Assembly: GCF_033100395.1 (NCBI RefSeq)
Contig: NZ_JAWLVJ010000008.1
Span: forward strand, 1-64,000
Direction: 5' to 3'
Source of the DNA: Terasakiella sp033100395
GTDB taxonomy: Bacteria > Pseudomonadota > Alphaproteobacteria > Rhodospirillales > Terasakiellaceae
DNA: 64,000 nucleotides
The notes beneath the pieces were generated by a model, which was given only the letters and a program-made list of their open reading frames with translations, had not been told where the DNA came from and did not search any database. A program made the translations under genes and the position numbers. This document shows, in pieces, positions 59,384 to 64,000 of this stretch. How positions within the stretch are numbered: the stretch's first letter is position 1; each line of letters starts with the position of its first letter.

Positions 59384-60655
59384 CTAAAAATAAACAATCT
59401 TCTCACGCACGCGGCCTTCGCGCGCGGCATCTATTTCTTGTTGTTCCAGTACTTTCCAATTATCGAAATCAACCGACATGACGCCGCGCTCAGACAGGAG
59501 CTTGTCCAGACCCGCCGGGCCTTCCTTGTCGCTGGCGTCTGCAAAATCTTCAATGGCGCGTTTTGCCATTTCCATGGATTCTTTACGGTTGGTCGGGATG
59601 GTGCCTTGTGGGCCATGTTTTGCCCAGCCGGAGACATAGACACCGGGAGTCACAATACCGTCGGTATTTTTAACGATGGTGCCGTCCATGGGCAGACCTT
59701 CAAAGGCCGCGGTTTCGTATCCGATGGCAGAAATGACGGATGAGGCTTCAATCTCAAAGGTTTCGCCCGTACCACGCACTTTACCATCGACCAGATGGGT
59801 GCGTTCCAGTTTGATGCCTGTCACACGGTCATCACCAAGAATGGCAATCGGTTTGGCCCAGAACTGCATGTGCAGCGTTTTGTCTTTGCTGCCGCGTTCT
59901 GCACCAGTGAGTTCTTTCAGAATTTCAAGATTCTTTTCTTTGTTCTTCAAGGCTTTTGGATCGTCATCGACAGGTGTTTCTGTCAGGTCATCATTCAGGA
60001 TCACCGGGTGACATTCCTGAAGGTGGCCCAGCTCGTTCGCTTCTGATGGCGTAAAGGCCGCTTGTGCAGCCCCCCGACGACCCACCATATAAAAGTCGGC
60101 AACATTGGCACTGCGGATTTTTTCTTCTGCGTGAACGCAAAGGTCGGACCCTTCCATTTCATCAGAAGATTTCGCGAGCACACGTACGATATCTATAGCC
60201 ACATTGCCATTGCCGATGATAACGACACCTTTTGGGCCAAGAACCGGGGCGAGATCGACGAAATCCGGATGGCCGTTATACCAGCCGACAAATTCAGCGG
60301 AGCCATAAACGCCTTTCAAATCTTCACCCACAATGCCCATCTTGCGATCTTTAGACGCCCCGATGGCGAGGAAGACGATGTCATAAAGGTCTTTGAGTTC
60401 TGCAAAATTGACATCACGGCCGATTTCTACATTGCCAACAAAGCGCACATTGTCATTTTGCATGGTGCGTTCAAATTGACGGGTGACATTTTTGGTGCCC
60501 TGATGATCCGGGGCAACGCCCGCGCGCACCAGCCCAAAGGGCGTGTGCAGACGGTCAATAATGTCGATCTGACAGCCTTTCAGTTTTTTGGCGAATGTGT
60601 CAGCGGCATAGAATCCACTGGGTCCGGAACCGATGATGGCGATTTTGGCACTCAT
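59384..60655 (-). CDS. ferredoxin--NADP+ reductase, adrenodoxin reductase type
   Basis: 423 residues of the FprA/adrenodoxin-reductase type: FAD loop KIAIIGSGPSGFYAADTF, RLHTPFGLVRAGVAPDH, NADP loop VVIIGNGNVAIDIVRVLAKS, and a VSGWAKHGPQGTIPTNRKES block. Such enzymes pass electrons from NADPH to ferredoxin-type carriers. It overlaps the PaaX-like gene by 4 bases on the same strand and faces a PaaA-like oxygenase gene, so it may supply reducing power to that oxygenase. Canonical Paa uses the different PaaE reductase. The partnership is inferred. Confidence 0.9.
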   Translation of the reverse strand: MSAKIAIIGSGPSGFYAADTFAKKLKGCQIDIIDRLHTPFGLVRAGVAPDHQGTKNVTRQFERTMQNDNVRFVGNVEIGRDVNFAELKDLYDIVFLAIGASKDRKMGIVGEDLKGVYGSAEFVGWYNGHPDFVDLAPVLGPKGVVIIGNGNVAIDIVRVLAKSSDEMEGSDLCVHAEEKIRSANVADFYMVGRRGAAQAAFTPSEANELGHLQECHPVILNDDLTETPVDDDPKALKNKEKNLEILKELTGAERGSKDKTLHMQFWAKPIAILGDDRVTGIKLERTHLVDGKVRGTGETFEIEASSVISAIGYETAAFEGLPMDGTIVKNTDGIVTPGVYVSGWAKHGPQGTIPTNRKESMEMAKRAIEDFADASDKEGPAGLDKLLSERGVMSVDFDNWKVLEQQEIDAAREGRVREKIVYF

Positions 60656-61623
60656 AGGGTGACGATCTCCTCATTTGGGGCCGCCTCGACAATGCCTTCC
60701 AGACCGCCAAAGCGGTTGAAGAAATAGGGGCTGGCATCGGGCAGGGGCCCTTCTGCTGTTTCCAGCAGGCTTTCAAGATGTTTCTCCGCACTTGGGGTGC
60801 AGAGACGATAAAGATTGGCGCACAGGGACGCGGCGGTAGAACCGGGCCAGTCTGTGTGCAGAAGTTCATCCGGCAACATGGGGTCGCGCAGCATGATGCG
60901 GCGATATTCATGGATCAAAAGGGTGCGTACCAAAAAGGCGCTTTCCGGATCGATGTTCGTTTCGCTGCTTAAGGCATGATAAAGCGGGCGGAAGGCTTCC
61001 AGAAAATTATTGTAATCCTTGGACAGCAGATCCAAATCCCAGCTGCTGTGCACCATATTACGGTGTGGTGCTGTGCCGGATTGGCGATCTGCGCGTGCGG
61101 CCATGGTGACCACCTGATCGGTTACATTTAAATCCTGAATGATTTGACGCACCGCACGGATGTCGGCTGCCGGATGGGCAAAAACGTTGGGCGATACAAT
61201 ACCAAAACCAAGCCATTCGAATTCTTTGCGTAACTGATCGCGCACGTCTTGCGTCAGGTTGGATTTATTGGCAATGACCATCAGCCATTCCCCGTTCCAG
61301 GACTTTTGTGGGGAGGCATAGATGCGACGGTGCGCGGTTTCAAACCGACGTCGTCCAATTTCGGTCAGTTTATAATAGCTGCGTCGTCCAATCTGGTTGG
61401 AGGTCAGCCATTCATCTTTTGAAAGACGAAAGACGGCAGTGCGCACCATCCGTTCAGACAGACCCAGGGGTTCGACCAGATTAATCAGGCTGCCCAACCA
61501 GACCGATCCGCCATGGGGCAGGATCGCGTCACCATAAACAGTCACCAATAATGACTTGGCGCGCAAGGTTGTCTTGTCGCGTAAATCAATGATTGCATCA
61601 TGAATTTTTCTGTTTCTGGTCAT
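60652..61623 (-). CDS. PaaX-like transcriptional regulator
   Basis: 323 residues with the PaaX arrangement: N-terminal winged helix (RAKSLLVTVYGDAILPHGGSVWLGSLINLVEPLGLSERMVRTAVFRLSKDEWL), the KSWNGEWLMVI central fold, and the C-terminal PaaX_C region (HEYRRIMLRDPMLPDELL). PaaX repressors respond to phenylacetyl-CoA and related thioesters. It lies upstream of, and overlaps, the reductase and is divergent from the PaaA-like operon, so it is the likely regulator of that cluster. Confidence 0.92.
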   Translation of the reverse strand: MTRNRKIHDAIIDLRDKTTLRAKSLLVTVYGDAILPHGGSVWLGSLINLVEPLGLSERMVRTAVFRLSKDEWLTSNQIGRRSYYKLTEIGRRRFETAHRRIYASPQKSWNGEWLMVIANKSNLTQDVRDQLRKEFEWLGFGIVSPNVFAHPAADIRAVRQIIQDLNVTDQVVTMAARADRQSGTAPHRNMVHSSWDLDLLSKDYNNFLEAFRPLYHALSSETNIDPESAFLVRTLLIHEYRRIMLRDPMLPDELLHTDWPGSTAASLCANLYRLCTPSAEKHLESLLETAEGPLPDASPYFFNRFGGLEGIVEAAPNEEIVTL

Positions 61624-61993
61624 TGGTCTTCGGCCTTTGTCCTTAAGCTTGGGGGAGGAAATCTAAGCCACAGTCATAGCACATGCAGCCGTTGATTTCA
61701 GCGTTATCTCCACCGCAGGCTATAATAGTTACCGTTTTTAACTATGTCACGATAAAAAGTGTAACATATTATGTAACGTATCAAATGAAATAATTTTTTC
61801 AGATTGTAGAAGCTTGAAATATATAAGGGTTTATATGGGTTTTATGGCTGCTTTTGGAAAGGGCAAGAAAAACCGTTTGACGAAATTAAAATGATACAAT
61901 AATCTATTAAAAGAATCATTAAGTGTGTCATATAATAAATTTCGGGCCGCTTAAAGCACCTGAATATTGATTTTTTACAGTGGGAGGAAGCCA
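61624..61993. promoter_or_regulatory. 370-bp divergent control region with GTAAC repeats
   Basis: No gene is seen. GTTAC near 61728 and two GTAAC copies at 61761-61765 and 61773-61777 form a cluster of inverted and direct repeats that could bind the PaaX-like regulator. TTGACG near 61878 followed by TAATCT 17 bases on is a possible promoter for the oxygenase. The right half is AT-rich. GGGAGGAAG at 61982-61990 is the ribosome site of the next gene. Confidence 0.4.
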
Positions 61994-62821
61994 ATGGCTA
62001 ACTGGAAGACTTACGATAAAGGGGATGAACTGCCGGAAGAGTACAAAAAGCTCTTGCTCAATCTGATGAGCTTTCAGGCAGATTCTGAATATGCAGGCGC
62101 ACAGCGTGTGGCTGAAAATATGCGTTTCGCCCCGCGTCCTGAAGAAGCCTATCGTTTGTCGAAAAAGGTGATGGAAGAAATGGGTCACGGCTATTATGTC
62201 TGGAACCTGATGTCTGATCTGGGTGTAAATGTGGATGAACGTTTGCAGCACCTTGTGCAAAACCCGGACAATCCTGATCCTGAAAAGGTGACTGTGATTA
62301 ACGGTTTCCGTAAAGAGAACTGGTCCAAGTTGTTTGAATGCTGGGAAGATGTTGCGCTGTTCTCAACCGTTGTAACACCGGCGGCTGTTGCCTTCCTTGG
62401 GCAGTATCGTGAATGTTCTTACCTGCCATGGGCGCGTGTAAACGTGCGTATCCATAAAGAAGAATACGGCCACCTGGCGTTCGGCGTCTGGGCTTCCAAG
62501 CGCTGCATCGAATTTGGCGGGGAAGAAACACGTCAGTTCATGCAGAAACGTATTGAAAAATTCATGAAAGTTGGTCTGGGTTTCTACGGTCGTCCATCTA
62601 AGCCGGGTGAACAGCAATCTGCCATGTTTGACAAATACTATGAGTACGGCATCAAAGTGAAGAAGCCGGAAGAATTGCAGGAAGAATATCTGGAACTGCT
62701 GGAGTCGCGCCTGAAAGAAGTCGGGCTGGAAATGCCACAAGGCGTTGAAGCTGATTACGACATGCGTGTCGGTTACGAAGCTGCTGAACTTGATGTTCAG
62801 GTTTCCAAAGCTGCAAGCTAA
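61994..62821 (+). CDS. PaaA-like di-iron oxygenase subunit
   Basis: A 275-residue ferritin-like protein of the phenylacetyl-CoA epoxidase catalytic-subunit family. Two E-x2-H pairs that would bind the di-iron centre are visible: EEMGH in KKVMEEMGHGYYVWNLMSDLG and EEYGH in RIHKEEYGHLAFG; ECWEDVALFST offers another carboxylate. Such proteins activate oxygen on aryl-CoA thioesters. PaaBCDE are absent, so this is not the standard complex. The product is smaller than PaaA of E. coli (309). ATG 61994 follows GGGAGGAAG. The substrate is unknown. Confidence 0.85.
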   Translation: MANWKTYDKGDELPEEYKKLLLNLMSFQADSEYAGAQRVAENMRFAPRPEEAYRLSKKVMEEMGHGYYVWNLMSDLGVNVDERLQHLVQNPDNPDPEKVTVINGFRKENWSKLFECWEDVALFSTVVTPAAVAFLGQYRECSYLPWARVNVRIHKEEYGHLAFGVWASKRCIEFGGEETRQFMQKRIEKFMKVGLGFYGRPSKPGEQQSAMFDKYYEYGIKVKKPEELQEEYLELLESRLKEVGLEMPQGVEADYDMRVGYEAAELDVQVSKAAS

Positions 62822-62851
62822 CTCAAGATAAGATTTACGGAGGCGTTACAC

Positions 62852-63253
62852 ATGATTCCCGAACTACCAAATACACTTTTCTCCAACGGTCGCAGTGTGC
62901 TGTCCAAATTCGGCTATGTCCATTTTGAAGGGGAAGAAACCCGTGATGACTGGGCTGAAATGTGGAACCTGCTGCGCGCAGACTTCCCGCTGCCGGAAGG
63001 TCAGGTTCCTGCCTATGATGATTTGAATGCAGATCATCAAAAGGCGGCACAGGATTATATGAAAGTGCGTTTGCTGGCGGATCACTATCTGGATGCATGT
63101 GAACGCCTTCATGTCAGTATCTTCAAGGAAAGTATCAATACGGACCTGGTGGAAGATTATGCCGTGGCGCGTGATCGTTATGAACATAGCGTGGAAGATT
63201 TCGGTGAAGCTCGTGAGAAAGTGCAGGCTTTGCTGAAGGAAAACGCGGCGTAA
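62852..63253 (+). CDS. unrecognised protein following the PaaA-like gene, 133 aa
   Basis: No family recognised. The protein is acidic and helical with no signal peptide: MIPELPNTLFSNGRSVLSKFGYVHFEGEE at the start and a helical second half (YMKVRLLADHYLDACERLHVSIF...). A ribosome site GGAGG lies ten bases upstream. It is 30 bases after the oxygenase gene, so it is very likely co-transcribed. It could be a structural or effector subunit that replaces PaaC in this system, which is inference only. Confidence 0.65.
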   Translation: MIPELPNTLFSNGRSVLSKFGYVHFEGEETRDDWAEMWNLLRADFPLPEGQVPAYDDLNADHQKAAQDYMKVRLLADHYLDACERLHVSIFKESINTDLVEDYAVARDRYEHSVEDFGEAREKVQALLKENAA

Positions 63254-63270
63254 AAAACAAGGAACAAGAG

Positions 63271-63315
63271 ATACTCATCTAACAGGGATTGCTAATTTTT
63301 CTTGACGATGAGTAT
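63271..63315 (+). promoter_or_regulatory. inverted repeat between the oxygenase pair and the binding-protein gene
   Basis: ATACTCATC at 63271-63279 pairs perfectly with GATGAGTAT at 63307-63315 across a 27-base loop, followed by a T-rich stretch. It may partly terminate or attenuate transcription into the downstream gene. Confidence 0.4.
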
Positions 63316-63428
63316 TTCTTTTCTTAGTTTCAATTGAAACAATTAAAAGCATGAACAATTAATCATGCGAGCAAACAAATAAACGACTAATAACGTTCAA
63401 CAATATTGTCTATGGGAGGCAAGAGATT

Positions 63429-64000
63429 ATGACTTCACGTCAAAACGGACTTAAGAAGACAATTGCTGCATTGGGGATGGTTGCCAGTGCGGTTTCTTTT
63501 GGTGTAACGGACGCGAATGCGGCTGATCCGATCAAGATCGGGACGTTCCTTTCTGTAACGGGTCCTGCATCTTTTCTGGGTGATCCGGAACTGAAAACAC
63601 TGGAACTCTATATTGACGAACTGAACAAGGGGGGCGGCGTGCTGGGTCGTCAGATCGAACTGGTTCAATATGACGTTGGTGTTGATTCCAAAAAAGCGAT
63701 CACGGCTGTGAAACGTCTGGTCAGTCAGGATAAGGTTGATGTCATCGTGGGCGGTTCTACATCCGGTGCGACTATGGCTGTTGTGCCGATCGTACAAAAA
63801 GCCAAAATCCCGTTTGTCTCGCTTGCAGGTGCGGTTGCGATTGTTGAACCTGTGAAAAGCTGGGTTTTCAAGACACCACACACAGATAAAATGGCCTGCG
63901 GTAAAATTTTTGAAGATCTGCAAGCCCGTGGTCTGAAAACCATCGCCATGATTTCTGGTACAGGTGGTTTTGGCAAGTCCATGAAAGGCCAATGTACAAA
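63429..64000 (+). CDS. branched-chain-type ABC substrate-binding protein (partial, runs off the window)
   Basis: The 5' part of a LivK-like binding protein; 190 codons are present. Residues about 1-33 form a signal peptide (LKKTIAALGMVASAVSFGVTDANAA), then the type I periplasmic-binding fold: PIKIGTFLSVTGPASFLGDPELKTLELYIDELNKGGGVLGRQIELVQYDVGVDSKKAITAVKRL and VDVIVGGSTSGATMAVVPI. Family members bind amino acids or aromatic acids. Standing after the oxygenase pair, it may bring in the substrate of that enzyme. GGGAGG lies upstream of ATG. The remaining transporter genes would lie beyond the window. Confidence 0.9.
   Translation, partial: MTSRQNGLKKTIAALGMVASAVSFGVTDANAADPIKIGTFLSVTGPASFLGDPELKTLELYIDELNKGGGVLGRQIELVQYDVGVDSKKAITAVKRLVSQDKVDVIVGGSTSGATMAVVPIVQKAKIPFVSLAGAVAIVEPVKSWVFKTPHTDKMACGKIFEDLQARGLKTIAMISGTGGFGKSMKGQCT

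Noticed and set aside
60062..60727. 221-codon plus-strand frame across the reductase and PaaX-like genes
   Set aside because: Shadow of two genes with clear domain motifs on the minus strand.
1..64000. CRISPR arrays, insertion sequences, rRNA genes
   Set aside because: No regularly spaced repeats, transposase genes or rRNA segments were recognised anywhere in the window.

Overview
The window reads as chromosomal DNA of a free-living alphaproteobacterium, most like the Rhodospirillales and related aquatic lineages. Support comes from gene families and gene order: the cluster rnd-kdsD-lptC-lptA-lptB-rpoN-hpf-ptsN, a bolA-rarD-grxD group, a type-B PutA with a divergent Lrp-type regulator, chorismate mutase-hisC-tyrA facing metX-metW, a complex-I NDUFA9-like protein, and globin and membrane chemoreceptors. 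G+C content looks moderate by eye. No IS element, integrase or CRISPR array was seen. The genus is an inference.

Layout. 1-5 kb: an HNH nuclease, rpsD with a clear promoter and structured leader, and small AT-richer accessory genes (a phage-like protein, a peptidoglycan-binding-like protein, a COG3910-type ATPase), then a candidate structured RNA before a Nudix gene. 5-15 kb: Fe-S trafficking (grxD, bolA), ptsN, hpf, rpoN and LPS export. 15-27 kb: proline and glutamate catabolism. 27-36 kb: tRNA-Leu(CAG), NDUFA9-like protein, MarR regulator, leucyl aminopeptidase, GST, lipoprotein hydrolase, ABC ATPase and polA. 36-40 kb: three tandem related small proteins, DUF423, DUF1178, slyX and msrPQ. 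40-48 kb: iorAB, two chemoreceptors and a repeat-built periplasmic protein. 48-59 kb: aromatic amino acid and methionine genes, glyoxalase II, GST, cupin and a symporter-type sensor kinase. 59-64 kb: a PaaX-like regulator, an FAD reductase, an isolated PaaA-like di-iron oxygenase, an unrecognised small protein and the start of a branched-chain-type ABC binding protein.

The most notable block is 15-26.6 kb. PutA makes glutamate from proline. On the facing strand one operon encodes both subunits of B12-dependent glutamate mutase, methylaspartate ammonia-lyase, a family III CoA-transferase and a CitE-like lyase. A class I fumarase, a plausible mesaconase, and a LysR regulator sit between them. 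Together they can be read as a complete route proline -> glutamate -> 3-methylaspartate -> mesaconate -> citramalate -> citramalyl-CoA -> acetyl-CoA + pyruvate. The second is 59.4-64 kb, where a PaaA-like catalytic subunit appears without PaaB, PaaC, PaaD or PaaE but beside a reductase, a PaaX-like regulator and an unknown partner. This may be an undescribed CoA-thioester or aromatic oxygenase.

Start codons were moved from the longest frame wherever a Shine-Dalgarno sequence, gene overlap or domain start favoured an internal codon. All functional assignments rest on motif recognition without database searches.
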